The position numbers and the translations under genes are program-made. Positions 42,273-57,200 of a DNA stretch of 64,000 bases are shown here, piece by piece; position 1 is the first letter of the stretch; each line of letters opens with the position of its first letter. Location: the NCBI GenBank assembly GCA_035048485.1, contig CM068587.1:55051501-55115500 (forward strand). The letters are read 5' to 3'. The notes beneath the pieces are model-generated. The model did no database searches and was not told the origin of the DNA. It saw only the letters and a program-made list of their open reading frames with translations. This stretch comes from Pteria penguin (Eukaryota > Mollusca > Bivalvia > Pterioida > Pteriidae).

Positions 42273-45200
42273 GTATGATAAACAAGTTTTTAATTTATGT
42301 TTTACATAAAAGAAGGGGGGGGGGGGTCGTTGTGCTAGTGATTCTTGCATCATCCAATATGTCTGTATGAACTATGGTTAGAATCCAGGGCAGATAACGG
42401 ATAGAAATCTAGTCGTAACGTGTGCAAGTGAGAGGTCAGTTTTCCTAAATTGTTCCTGTTGACGGTCAGTTGTCTTAGCGTGTTGATAGTCTGTTGTCCC
42501 AATTTGTTGTTACAGTGGCGGATTAAGGGGGGTTTGAGAGGGTTAAGAAAACCCCCTCAGATACCAAAAATCTTTAAAATAAACATAAACAGTGGCCAAT
42601 TTCTTGAAAACTTGGGATTAAAAAACCCCCTAACCCTGCAAAAAACTTCCCCAGACGAGCTTCTGGATCCGCCACTGTTGTTAGTCAGCTGTCCTTATGT
42701 GGCCATGTACCTGTTGATAGCCAGTTGTCCTAATACCTACCTGTTGCTAGTCAGTTATCCAATCCGAATGTGCACTCGTTGAAGGTCATTTTTAAGTCTA
42801 AAGTATGACAGTTAATGGTCAGTTGTCCTATCCGCATGTGTATATGTTAAAATTCTGTTTTCAGTCCAAAAATGTATCTGTTGAAGGTCAGTTATTCATT
42901 TCGAAAGGTTGAAGGTGAATTGTCCAGTCCGAACAGATAAATCTGTTGAAGGTCAATTGTCTACTCTGAATGTTTACCTGTCGAAGGTCAGGTGTCCAAT
43001 CCGATTTGTACCTTTTGAAAGTCAGTTTTTCAGTTTGAAAATGTACTTGTTGAAGGTCAGTTGATCAGATCGAAAGAGTACCTGTTGAAGATCAGTTGTC
43101 TAATCTGAAAGTATACCTGATGAAGGACAGTTGTCCGGTCTGAAAGTATACCTGATGAAGGTCAGTCGTCCGGTCTGAAAGCGTACCTGGTGAGGTTAAC
43201 GCACAGTAAAGAACTGTACTGATACATCGTACATCTAATTTGGATGTTCATGAACATGTAATTGCGAAATCATATTAAGAAAGTCATCACTTCTTCTTGC
43301 AACTGGAAAGATGAGATATGCATACATTCTAAATAAAAATCTAGTGAGGGTTTTACTGCTCGTATCAATGGTTAAGTGAAACGGAACGCATTAACAGTAA
43401 TAACACACGATGTTGGTTTACTTCCTACTTATATAGCACTTTCGTTAGAAAACGAAGATAAATAGGAAATGAAAATGGAATCGTCCTGAAGTGTTTTACC
43501 ATTCGAACACACTGCTGATATCAGAAGTGCGGCATGAACAATGCTTATCTGTGTTGTAATCGATGAACGTACTCTAAGTTATCGTAAACGGTCAAAGAGT
43601 ACCCTTATCTCTCAAGAACACTGACCATTCTGTTAAAATCTATGGTTGATAAAAACCAAGAACAGGTCTGTGAACACGGTTGTTCCCGGTGTCTCTTGTT
43701 TGTTTGAATTATTTTACGTCATGTCCAGATTATCTCACTAATGTGGTGGCGCCATCTGCTCTGCCGGATGCATTGCAACGGAAACACCCCCCCCCCCCCC
43801 GGAAGTTCTACCGTGATACGGAATCTCGATTTTATTGTTTCATCAGAAAGACGGGGACACCTTTGGGACTCGAACACAGGACCTGACAGTGACGAGCATT
43901 TACATGAATACAGGACTTAAATGAGCCAAGTACTTGCATAAGCCAAACAGTTGCATGAGACAAGCACTACACTGATACAGGACTTAAATGAGCCAAGTAC
44001 TTGCATAAGCCAAACAGTTGCATGAGACAAGCACTACACTGATAGTGTTACTCCAGCTGAGATTGGGTTACAGTTAATCACTTATATTTGGCGGGACTTT
44101 ATGATATAATTTCTAACATAGAGATCTTTTATGTGTCACGTTTACCGTGACATTGAACTGCGGATTTTACTGTCACGTTCTAAAGACATGACACCAAAGA
44201 GCCGAAAGTCGAACTCTTCTTCTTCTTCCTTGTGAGATGAGTTTGGTACAGGCGCAAGTCTCGTGCATGGGCAGTCCAACGTGAATATCAACATACTGAG
44301 TTGTGACTCAGAATTATGTTATATCAATACCCTTGCCGAATCCTCGATTTCAAACCAGACGCGCCATACACCCTGTACGTGTGTGGTTCTAGACTGGATG
44401 GGAACAACACTAATGAAATGAACGTAAACGATATTTTCCAAAGAACATTCTCAAATTGATACGACTACAATTCTTGTCCAGTCAAAAGTGTGCCTGATAT
44501 GTCAATTTCATACTTGTTTACTGAATTTGCAGCAATATTTTATAACGTGTATACACGTTCATGAAATACTATACAACATTCTTTTTTAGGTTGTAAATCA
44601 AAGTTGGACATTGTTTTCGTGTTGGATGAATCCTACAGCGAGGGTCAAATCAATTTTAAAAAACAGCTAGAGTTTGTGAAGAATGTGACGCAACAATTTA
44701 CTGTGGGCAGAGACGCCACACAGTTCAGCGTGGTGACATTCAGCACCACATACCGAAACGAGTTCTACTTGAATCGTTATTCCTCCCAGCTAACACTGCA
44801 AAGTGGTATTAACAGAATAACATACGGGTATGTCAGTTACTGTAAATCGATTCGCAACTGCTGTAATTTTCGAAATATTAATCTAGAATCGTATTTTATG
44901 TCGGTCAAATATTCACGAATATGCAAATCGAGTCGCTGCTTTTTCATGAAATTACTTCAATTTCAAAAGAAATCTTTATAGCGAAAGTAAGATATAAGTA
45001 TTACAAAGACAATTTGTGATAAATTGCTATACAAACAATTCGCGCAATTTGCGATATAAGCAAGGGCGCATGCCCATTGTGACAAATGCTGTGGTCCAAG
45101 AGATTTGCAAGTCTTGAAAGACTTTGAGCGATAAACATGAGATTTTTTTTGTTGTTCTATTGTTACTAAGATTTCTTTCAGGAGTGATTAATATCATAAA

Positions 45201-48200
45201 TCATTGGCTACAACCCGCCCCCTTTTGATCGGAAAATTTTACCAAAAAAGGTCATTTTCGACCATTTTTAGGACTGCAACTACCCCTTTTCAGGCCGAGA
45301 AGTGCAAAACATTAGTCATGGGAGACTGCAACCCCCTTCCCCTTTTAAAAATGTTATATGCGACATAACAGCTACTATCATGGTTTTCTCCCTACCTCCT
45401 TCAGACCGAGGATATTTTCCCCATCTTCTTCAGAATGGACATGTTTTAATTCTCCCTATCGTTTTCAGACTGAATATATTTCTCCTTATCGTCTTTATAC
45501 CGTGCATATTTTCCCGAACCTCTTCAAAATGGCATGTTTCTCCCTATCGTCTTAAGACCGGGCATCATTCTCCCTATCGTCTTCAGACCGGGCATGTCTC
45601 TCTCTATTGTCTTCAAACTTAACATGTTTCTTTCCATCGTCTTCAGACCGGACATGTTTCTCCCCATCGTCTTCAGATCGGGCATGTTTTTCTCCATCGT
45701 CTTCAGACCGGGCATGCTTCTCCCTATCGTTTTCAGACCGGGCATATTTCTCCCCATCGTCTTCAGACCGGATATGTTCCTCTCCATCGTCTTCAGACCG
45801 GGAATGTTTCTCCCCATCGACTATCGTCTTCAGACCGGGCATGTTTCTCCCCATCGTCTTCAGACCGGGCATGTTTCTTCCCATCGTCCTCAGACCGGGC
45901 ATGTTTCTTCCCATCGTCTTCAGACCGGGCATGTTTCTCCCCATCGTCTTCAGACCGGGCATGTTTCTCCCCATCGTCTTCAGACCGGGCATGTTTCTCC
46001 CAATCGTCTTCAGACCGGGCATGTTTCTCCCAATCGTATTCAGACCGGGCATGTTTCTCCCCATCGTCTTCAGACCGGGCATGTTTCTCCCCATCGTCTT
46101 CAGACCGGACATGTTTCTCCCCATCGTCTTCAGATCGGGCATGTTTTTCTCCATCGTCTGCAGACCGGGCATGCTTCTCCCTATCGTTTTTAGACCGGGC
46201 ATATTTCTCCCCATCGTCTTCAGACCGGGAATGTTTCTCCCCATCGACTATCGTCTTCAGACCGGGCATGTTTCTCCCCATCATCTTCAGACCGGGCATG
46301 TTTCTTCCCATCGTCCTCAGACCGGGCATGTTTCTTCCCATCGTCTTCAGACCGGGCATGTTTCTCCCCATCGTCTTCAGACCGGGCATGTTTCTCCCCA
46401 TCGTCTTCAGACCGGGCATGTTTCTCCCAATCGTCTTCAGACCGGGCATGTTTCTCCAAATCGTATTCAGACCGGGCATGTTTCTCCCCATCGTCTTCAG
46501 ACCGAGCATGTTTCTCCCAATCGTCTTCAGACCGGTCATGTTTCTCCCAATCGTATTCAGACCGGGCATATTTCACCCCACCGTGCTCAGACTGGGCATG
46601 TTTTCTCCCTATCGTCTTCAGACATGACTTGCAGTCTATGAACCACTATCTACCGTCGTGGTCTCCCTCTTCTCTGACATGACTTGCAGTCTATGAACCA
46701 CTATCTATCGTCGTAGCCTCCCTCTTCCTCTGACATGACATGCAGTCTATGAACCACTATCTATCGTCGTGGTCTCCCCCTTCCTGTGACATGACATGCA
46801 GTCTATGAACCACTATCTATCGTCGTGGTCTCCCTCTTCCTCTGACATGACATGCAGTCTATGAACCACTATCTATCGTCGTGGTCTCCCCCTTCCTCTG
46901 ACATGACTTGCAGTCTATGAACCACTATCTATCGTCGTGCTGTCCCCCTTCCTCTGACATGACCTGCAGTCTATGAACCACTATCCTACCGTCGTGCTCT
47001 CCCCCTTCCTCTGACATGACATGCAGTCTATGAACCACTATCTATCGTCGTGCTGTCCCCCTTCCTCTGACATGACATGCAGTCTATGAACCACTATCTA
47101 TCGTCGTGGTCTCCGCTTTCTTTGTAAATCTTGTTTTTCCGTTCCCATTCATTCTCTCGATGATAAGAGCTGAGCGCCCAGTAATATTACAAAATATTCC
47201 ACGTGCTGCATGTCACATCGATCAAATATAGAACATGGTCTTATCATAGAACCAGAGTGCACATTACTGAAGCTACTTTCAGTGGATGATAGACATATAT
47301 TGTTAATGCCACATGTCTTTGTAAACGGATTTGCTTATTTTGAGATCTCCCCCAATAATGGATTTATTTTGTTGGTGAATAATAATAATAATAACAAAAA
47401 TAATAATACTAGTAATGTAAACTAATTTCTTGTACAAATATATTTTTACGGCACTCCAACAAGTTTAACAAGTTTATTTATTTCTCATAAGTCGTTTACA
47501 CAACATCGAGAACATATATACATAATACATAATAATAATTTCATAATTTCAGAATTCTAATTTGTAGCAACATCAGCCATTAGATAAAGTTTCGGCGTCG
47601 TGGTAAAGGATATGGTTTGAAAACCATAATGTAATTCATTTAATGCCGAAAATCAAGAAAACAGAAGCACATTTCTCCCGACTTTGGAATACGACACTGT
47701 ATTATAACAGCGCTGAAACGCTTGCAGTATTGGAGCATATGACACTGTCACCTTGCAGTACTGGAGCATATGAAACTGTTACCTTGCAGCAATGGAGCAT
47801 ATGACACTGTCATACAAATTTAGACATTTGCAATGGACCCACCCGAAGTAGTGAGAAATCTTTTACGTGCCACGCCTACTGTGACACGGGACCTCGGTTT
47901 TCTACTGTCTCATCCGAAAGACAGAACACCGGTGTGCCCAGGGCGGGAGTCGAACCCGGGACCTCTCGATCACGATCAGAGCACCTTATCTACTAGGCCA
48001 CACCGGCTTCCTGAAGCACTGGAATATAACAGCGTCATATTACAGTATTAGAGCGTATGAATGTTATTTTGTTGCAGTGGAGCATATGACACTGTCATCT
48101 TGCAGCAGTTGAGCCTATGACATCACCATCTTGTAGCACTGCAACATATGACTGTCCTCTTGCATCTCTGGAGTATATGGCACTCTCATCTTGCAGCACT

Positions 48201-51200
48201 GGAGCATATGACACTGCCGTCTTGCAGCACAGGAGCATATGGCTCTGTCGTCTTTGGAGCATATGGCACTACCGTCTCGCAGCACTGGAGCATATGACAC
48301 TGCCGTCTTGCAGCATATGACACTGCCGTCAAGTCGCATTGGAGCATATGACACTGCCATCTTGGAGCATATGACACTGTCATCTTGCAGCACTGGAGCA
48401 TATGACACTGCCGTCATGTCGCATTGGAGCATACGACGCTGCCATCTTGGAGCATATGACACTGTCGTCTTGCAGCACTGGAGCATATGACACTGCCGTC
48501 ATGCCGCATTGGAGCATACGACACTGCCGTCTTGGAGCATATGACACTGTCGTCTTGCAGCACTGGAGCATATGACACTGCCATCATGCCGCATTGGAGC
48601 ATACGACACTGCCGTCTTGGAGCATATGACACTGTCGTCTTGCAGCACTGGAGCATATGGCACTGCCGTCTTGCAGCACCGGAGCATACGACACTGCCGT
48701 CTTGCAGCACTGGAGCATATGACATTTTCTTATCACTGGAGAGTATGAATATCTTCTCCATGGCACACCAGGATTATTGAAACATCTACATTTAATGTGA
48801 AGTCATTTACGATTTGCCGTGAAGGCTTTCCTTTTTAGTACTGACCAATATTAACCCTGAGTCTTACATTGTTTACAGCCATCCGGGAGCAACATACACA
48901 CATACTGCTCTGAAATTTGTCCGACAGAACTCCTTCCTCTCTACGCATGGCGGACGACAAGATGCCGACAAAGTCGTCATAGTGCTGACTGACGGACAGT
49001 CCTCATCCCCGTCATCAACCAGGTGAGTTACCATAATCACCCGACCGCTTACAACCAGGTGTATTCACATAATTACCCGACCGCTTACAAGCAGGTGAGT
49101 TCACATAATCACCCGACCGCTTACAACCAGGTGAGTTCACATAACCACCCCATAGCATCAACCAGGTGAGTTCACATAATCACCCGACCGCTTAAAGCCA
49201 GGTGAGTTCACATAACCACCCCATAGCATCAACCAGGTGAGTTCACATAACCACCCCACCGCTTACAACCAGGTGAGTTCACATAACCACCCCACCGCTT
49301 ACAACCAGGTGTGTTCACATAATCACTCCATAGCATCAACCAGGTAAGTTCACAAAATCAGTTGATAGCATCAACCAGGTGTGTTCACATAATCAGTTGA
49401 TAGCATACAATCAGGTGAGTTTACATAATCAGTTGATAGCATACAACCAGGTGAGTTCACATATTCAGTTGACAGCATTCAACCAGGTGAGATGAGATGA
49501 ATGCTTTAAATATGGCATTTTCAAGTGACTGATAAAAAAAATTGAGATTCAACTTGACTTGCTCCTCTTTGCCATAATGTTACTCCTCGCCGAATTGCAG
49601 GCGTCACCCATTGTTATTTATAATCTGGATCGTCTAAGCGCTTAAGCATGTGGTTGCCTTATACAAGCATTTTAAAGACAGAAATAAGACTACATTACGA
49701 CAATATCATTTACAATGACGTACTTTGTTTTTCACAGCGATATGTATATTTATTACAAAACAATGTCGACATTTTCAAGCTGGATGTGTTGTAAGTTTCT
49801 CAAATGTTCTGATATGTTATTTTTAACTGTCCCGCCGGATAGGTCAGGAACAACTTTTACCTGTCTGACAAGCCAAATCTACCTGTCCCGGACAGTCGTT
49901 TATGTCGAGCCCTAACCGGTCATATTGCCCGAATTTATACCACTTTTAAAAACTGTTTGGACAAATAGAAAAGTACTAAAACCATGTAACCATCACGGCT
50001 TGCAACTGTTCTAGAAGTTTAAGAGTTCATCTAATTTTCTTATTATATATGCTTCGCTATATTTTTAGACAAGAGGCTACCCAACTTCATCAGACCGGTG
50101 TCGAGGTCATTGCTGTGGGAATCGGAAGTAACACACAGAACACAGAACTGAATGCTATAGCTACAGACACCGCGCACGTCTTCACTGTCAAGGATTTTGA
50201 TCTGCTTGGTTCCATCCAGTCTCAGCTAACTCATGCTGCTTGTCTGACACCAGCTCCTCGTACGTTAGTTCGTTATTTGTGAATGTACAAATCAGTTTCT
50301 TTCAAACATTGAGGCATTTGGCGCAAAATATGATTATGTTGATGTCATTTAGGCGTACACTGAATTATAACGGCATAGGTATTACAATAGTGTGAGCTAG
50401 CTATACGGCTATACGCGTCCGTCCACTTCGAGTTTTACATAAGAAGAAGAGGTCCGAAACATTCCGGATGTGTATGGGTTATGACTTTCGTTTTAAATAT
50501 CGTAAGCGATCACGCAAGTTCTCAGCCACATATAGTCATATTACCAATATTAATGTAAATATATGACAAGCGTAGCCTTTTAAAAAGCTTAGGTTGCAAT
50601 CGGAATAGCATTAAATCTTCAAGCTATTGGTCACAAAGGCAAATGGCTTTATGTAAATAGGAATTACATGTACTTGTTTTTGAAACCATCCTTTTATGCG
50701 CAGTTGTGAATTTTCCCGCTAAAATTTCTAAAGCCACGCCTCATTTTTCTTTATTAGGAAAGTTGCCGCGCCTTTTTCCTTTTTAGGAAAGTCGGATGTA
50801 ATCGTTAATATTTGGAAATAAGTTGGTTTTTGTAGTGAGCAAATTTTTTTTAAAATTGTGAACATTTTATAAGATTTATTTCTAGAAATCGCAATATTTA
50901 CAGCAGAATTATTTGCTAATATTGTTTCTTAATACTCGATTATTACCCAACATGCCACGCTAATGGGGTTTGCACATGCGCTCTCAAAGCAAATTTACTT
51001 TCTTAAAATACAGGTCGAGGCCGATTGCAAATATCAGCATTTGAATTCACCGAAGAAGAATGAATAGATGAAATATTCTTAATTATTTTCTCTATTAAGG
51101 GAATAATCATAGTAAAACAATAGACAGAAAAATATGATTTTACTTAGAAATTAAAGATAAATCTTAAGGGTATACCTCATGCATACAGTCACTTGTTTAG

Positions 51201-54200
51201 ATCTTGGTCCATCTTTTGAATGAACCCCATTAGAATTCTATCTTTACAGACTGTAAGTCAAGGAAGGTGGACATAGTCTTCGCTGTGGATTCCTCGTCGA
51301 GTATATCATCTACAGAGTACTCCCAGCAGATGGCCTTCATTAAGAACCTGGTCCGTAATTTTGACATCTCACCAACTGAGGCACAGATCAGCATCGTCTC
51401 GTTCGCCTCCTCCATCTACGACGAGTTCACCCTCAGACGTTATAGCACCAAGACCAGTGTCCTGGGAGCCATTAGTAGAATCGTCAAGCACACCGGAATC
51501 ACAAACACTGACAAGGCGCTCTCACACATCGCAGATGTCAGCTTCTCACCAGCTAGTGGAGGGAGACCTGATGCTGAGAAGATGGTCATCGTACTGACCG
51601 ATGGTCAGTCCACGAACCCTTCTTTGACCATCAAACAAGCGAACAGGCTCCACAATATGGGTATCAAAGTGGTGGCCATAGGTGTGGGGAGTGGCGCTGA
51701 CAAAGACGAGCTTAAGAGTATTGCAACAGATGACCAGCACGTGTATCAGGTGGGAGGGTTCAGTGCGCTGAATTCCATTCTGAAAGAGCTGGAGGAAGTA
51801 ACTTGTGACCTCAATAGTAAGTATGTTGAATGTTTAGAGGAGAAGATTTGGTGATTCGTTGATTAGGTAATTTGGTGATTCGGTGATTTGGTGATTTGGC
51901 TTGCGTGACAGGCGATCGGGTTCGGTCATCGCTCTGCGACACAATGATTCATTCAGAGTTTGGTGTTTGGTTAAGTCTAGCAGGTTAATTTTTCAGATAT
52001 TTAAAATGAAAACTCAATGAAATATCAAAAAAAAAAAAAAAAGAAAAGAAAAGAATATAATTTAACAAATTAATAAATAAAAAAAGAATTAGGAAACCTT
52101 TCAATTGATTTGAAGAAGACTCCGCTAGTAGAGAGAAGAAAATGGTTATTGTTTTGCTTGGAGTCAGACTTGCGAATTTACTCGAAGTCACTGCAAAATA
52201 TGTTGATGTTCAATGCATTTAGTTGGCACTTCATGTATTTCAGTTTGCAAGAGTAAGAAAGCCGACATAGTGTTCCTACTCGATTCGTCAGCTAGTGAAG
52301 GCATCACCCATTTCAAGGAACAACTTGAATTCGTCGCCAATTTTACGTCAACATTTGATATCGGCCCTGATGCTGTACAAGTCGGACTGGCCACCTTTGC
52401 AACGAGTCCACAAAATCAGTTCTGGTTGGACACTTATCAGAACAAGACGGATCTGTTAAATGAGATAGCCCTTGTGCCTTACACCCCAGGGAGCACGTTT
52501 ACAGATCTCGGATTAGATCTTGTGAAGGTAATAACTTGATCAAGGCAATATACAATAGGATTGGTCTCCTTTCACATCCGTGTGAAGTATGCAGTGTTCA
52601 AAGAGATTCGTTGTCTGTATACTTTAGGTATTCATGGCAGATGTGTTTAGTCTGACAAGAAATGCCTACTTATTGTTGCTCCTCCTCCCGGGCACCATTG
52701 ACAGTAGATGTTAACTCCTCACGGGCGCCTGCTCTCACCATTGACAGGAGATGTTAACTCCTCACAGGCACCTGCTCTCACCATTGACAGGAGATGTTAA
52801 CTCCTCACGGGCACCTGCTCTCATCATTGACAGGAGATGTTAACTCCTCACGGGTGCCTGCTCTCACCATTGACAGGAGATGTTAACTCCTCACGGGCGC
52901 CTGCTCTCACCATTGACAGGAGATGTTAACTCCTCACGGGCCCCATTTTCACCTCTGACAGGAGACGCTAACTCCCCACGGGCGCCTGCTCTCACCACTG
53001 ACAGGAGACGCTAATTCCTCACGGGCACCTGCTCTCACCACTGACAGGAGACGCTAACTCCTCACGGGCGCCTGCTCTCACCACTGACAGGAGACGCTAA
53101 CTTCTCACGGGCGCCTTTTTCACCTCGGACAGGAGACGCCAAGTCCTCATGGTCACCGTGTTATATATTATTTACAAAGTGAGAAGATATGATAACAAAT
53201 AATGAATAAGTAAATACGTGTATAAAAATAAGTGAGAATAAAATAAGTGGGATTTAACATGACTAACTGTATTTCAGCAACAAAGCTTTACTCCTATGCA
53301 TGGAGCGAGAGACGCAGGCGTTCCCAAGATCCTGATCGTTATGACAGATGGCCAGTCAACAGATCCGGCGGCTACGACAAAAATGGCCGAGAGTCTTCAC
53401 CGTGCTGGCATCCAGGTGATAGCTATCGGTATAGGGTCAGGAGTTAATCCCACAGAACTTGCTGTCATAGCAACAGACAAATCTCACATGTTCACCGCCG
53501 CTAACTTTAGCGCGTTGGCGTCACTAGAGACAGATTTGACGCTTGCTACATGTAAAGGTATAGTCCATTTATCTTATCATAATGTATTGTCAGAAACTAT
53601 GCGCTAATTTCGATATGATTTAACTCAATTTATTACTTATATTAGTTTGGCGCTGTTTGCACCAAAACGAGTACATTAACTGATGACTCTCAAATTGTTC
53701 AACGTTGATGTAAAAACATCTACATTTCGGAAAGGTGCAAGAGTTGATTAATGCGCGTGCTATATGGCACGGTATGGCCAGTTGCGTAAAAAAGTAAACA
53801 GTTTTATAACTGGCATTTGCTCCACTAGCTGGGCGTCACTGCTGGTAGACCACATAAACCGGAGGCCAGCTTAACCAGATTATTCCTATCAGATCCGTTG
53901 AAGGGTTGATTTCAAAAGCATTCTAAATTTATAAATATCTTGATGTGATGAAAATCTGACTTCTACCTAAAGCCATTCTTATGATGAATATGCGGTGACT
54001 CTAACTATTTTGATGACACTGTGTCTGGATTTTTTTTATCTTTGATGATAGCTTTTGAACCGAAATATACATATAGGGGTCATTTAAAAATTTTCTGTAG
54101 ATAGGCGCATTGTGCTCTGATGTCTTTTTATATGCATAGTATGTCGATCAAGTTCAGAGAAAGTTAGACACATCTCTTCCATGCGTGGATCCAGTAATTT

Positions 54201-57200
54201 TTGTCAGAGGGGGTCCAACCAAAAAAGGTAAATTTTTCTCTTAGACGAGGGGGGGCCGGTTTCCAACCCCAAAAATGCCCAAATATTACCTTTTTTGGTA
54301 AAATTTTCGGATCTGGAAACCCCCCACTCCTCTGTATCCGTGCATGTCTTCTGCATAACGTTCTGATGAATAAGATATCTGTTTCCTAATGTGTCAGCCA
54401 TTTGTTGTTCTAGGTGTTCAGCCGAGTTCACTATGTGGAGAGCACCCAGCGGATATTGTTTTTGTCTTGGACTCCAGCAGCAGCGAGGGATCGGCCAATT
54501 TCCAAAAAGAGTTAGACTTTGCCAAAAACTTCGTCAACCAATTTGAAGTCGACAGAAAGCACGTGATGTTCGGTCTCGTTACGTTTAGTTCCTACGCTTC
54601 CAGTCGATTCTACTTCAGCAGCCACCAGGACAAACAATCGGTGTTGAACGCCATATCTAGGGTACCATACAGGAGTGGTAACACAAGAACAGACCAAGGG
54701 CTTACTCAGGCTATGTATCAGTTCCGCTCGTACCATGGTGCCCGACCAAATGTAGACAAGGTCGCTATAGTACTGACAGACGGACAGTCATCTTCGCCTT
54801 CGTCGACTCTGTCGAGAGCTAAGGCTTTACGAGATCAGGGTGTGAAGGTCATATCCGTGGGAATTGGAAACTCTATTAGTCAGACTGAGCTCAACGGCAT
54901 TGCTGGGGATCCCAAACACGCATTTACTGTGTCCAATTTTAACGCTCTGAAAGCCATAGAATACGATATCAAACACGCCGCATGCGGAAGTAAAAATTTT
55001 ATTTTCCATCCCGAATATATTTCTGTAAAAAAAAAACCCTCGCGTCACATGATATAAAAATATTGACCAACTCATTTCGTGTAACAAACATCATATGGTT
55101 CAGACACTTTTTGTATACTTCCATTTTTCATAAACCTGTACATATATATACAGACTAGTAAATAATTACATTCTATTGCTTGGAAGGTAAAACAGAGGTT
55201 TTGGGGTAATATCCTCAATATGTGATTTTAAATCTTATAACAGTTATACATTATATTTGAAAATTATAGGTTTGATTTTTTTCCAACATACAAGCAATAA
55301 CGGAACTATGTTAAGAATCGGGATCAAGTGCCCAACCCCTGCCGACCGGTCACACCCGCCGTGATGCCATGAAACAACAAATATCTTTTATCATTCTTTT
55401 TTGTCTGAATCGCTATATCAATCTCCCCCCTTTCCCCACCCAACTTTAGTCTTCCTTTCATGTGAATACATTTTCGATTAAGATCTTTCTGTTAAAATCT
55501 GTACATTTGTTTTCAGCAACACCGGCTCCTCCGATATCCCCTGGTATGTATAACACTCTGTTTTTGAAATAATTTATCATTTAATTTTACGTTAACACGC
55601 ATTTTGCTTGGTTTTTAAAATAAGTGGTATGTCTCTATCACGATTTTTTCTTCTTTTTTTACAACGTAATTTCCCGCAGTTACGTAACTGTGAAGTCAAT
55701 ATTCACACTACAGCGGCAGAAATTTAGAGTTGTTGAGAAATAGTGCAGACATAACGTACCAGTTTCTGAGAATATAAAACATGTTTGAAGGAATTAAATG
55801 ATAAGAAATGAATCTAATTTATTTGTCGTTGGATAGAGGTATATCGCGAAAAAAAAAAAAAGAACGGAAAACTTATGCACCATGCACTACGCGCAATGAT
55901 GCAGTTTTCCATCCTATCTTCATTTTTTTTCTTTCTTTTTTTTTCGTGGTATACCTCCATCCATCGAAAAAAAGAAGAGAATAATTCCTTAAATTCGTTA
56001 CTTAGACATGTTAATGTACTGTAAAATAAACAGGGGGTGACTGTTCAACAAGAGATGCCAACACATCTCTTCTACATGACTCAAGATTTAATTTGAATGG
56101 AACTCCAGTGATGATCCGACCACATAAATATGAAACAATATAGAAAAGCAAACCATCTATATGACTGGTATCATCATATTAAGTTGTCTGACCTGGTCAG
56201 AGACTGAAAACTCTTCACGAAACACCAAATTGATGCCAGGAAACATAACGAGAGAACGTTATTTCAGTATCCTATATATAAAGTATACTATATAGCATTA
56301 GTACTGCTCAGTATAAAATTAAGCCGTCGTAGCCTAGGCACTCGCCACCTGATCGGGAGGCCGGGGTTCGAGTCCCGCTCTGATCATGCCAGTGTTCTGT
56401 CTTTAGGATGAGACAGTAAAAACCGAGGCCCCGTGTCGTGGTATGCATGACACGTTAAAGATCCCTCACTGCTTCGCGTGGGTCCGTTGCAAAGGTAAAA
56501 ATTTGTATGCCCTGCATCAGGCAGATGCCGTCACCATATACGTGAAATATTCGTGGTGTGACGTTAAACAAAAATCAATCAATCAATCAGTATAAAATTT
56601 AACAGGTTAGACAAAGGGGAAGAAATTTCAGCGCGGAGAACTGGTATTGCATAAGGAATATGCAGTGGCGGATTTAGGGGGGGGGGGGCGGGCCCCCTCC
56701 TTTTGGTCACATATTTACTAGTAAAAATCCAGATTTTGCACCAAAAACTGACTGAGAAGTTTGGCTAATACCCATGCGCCCCCCCCTTTTTCGGAAATCC
56801 TGGATCCCCCACTGATTTGTGGGCGACAGTCGTTTCATTGTATAATAAATATGTGTACGATCATTGTGTTATTGTATAGGAAACATATGCACGACAGTCA
56901 ATTCGTTGTGTAAGGAATATGTGTGCGACGATCATGTCATTGTAGAATGAGTGTGTAACCGACGGTCAGGTTATTGTATAAGGAATAAATATGCAGGACG
57001 GTTGTGTTTTACAAGGAATATGTGTACGACGGGCATGCAGTTGTATAAAGAATATATGTACACGACGGTGGTGTTATTGTATTTCAAAAATCCTTAACCT
57101 CCATGACATATCGCAGGATTTTGTTGAAATCGTAGCTGAGTACGTTAATAAAGAAGCACAATTGTGCGATGTAAATTTGTTGAGTTTGGATTTTTTTCAG

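Noticed and set aside
45524..46641. Open frames up to 344 codons on both strands
   Set aside because: The 30-bp tandem unit is a multiple of three and lacks stops in several frames. The same peptide repeats in overlapping frames, so it is not a gene.
47575..47655. tRNA-Ser-like stretch (GTCGTGGTAAAGGATATGGT)
   Set aside because: Stems and B box are not convincing. Treated as chance or a very old relic.
48115..48780. Overlapping repeat frames rich in SYAPVLQDGSVICS or GAYDTAV
   Set aside because: Translations of the 31-bp minisatellite, in an intron of the vWA gene.
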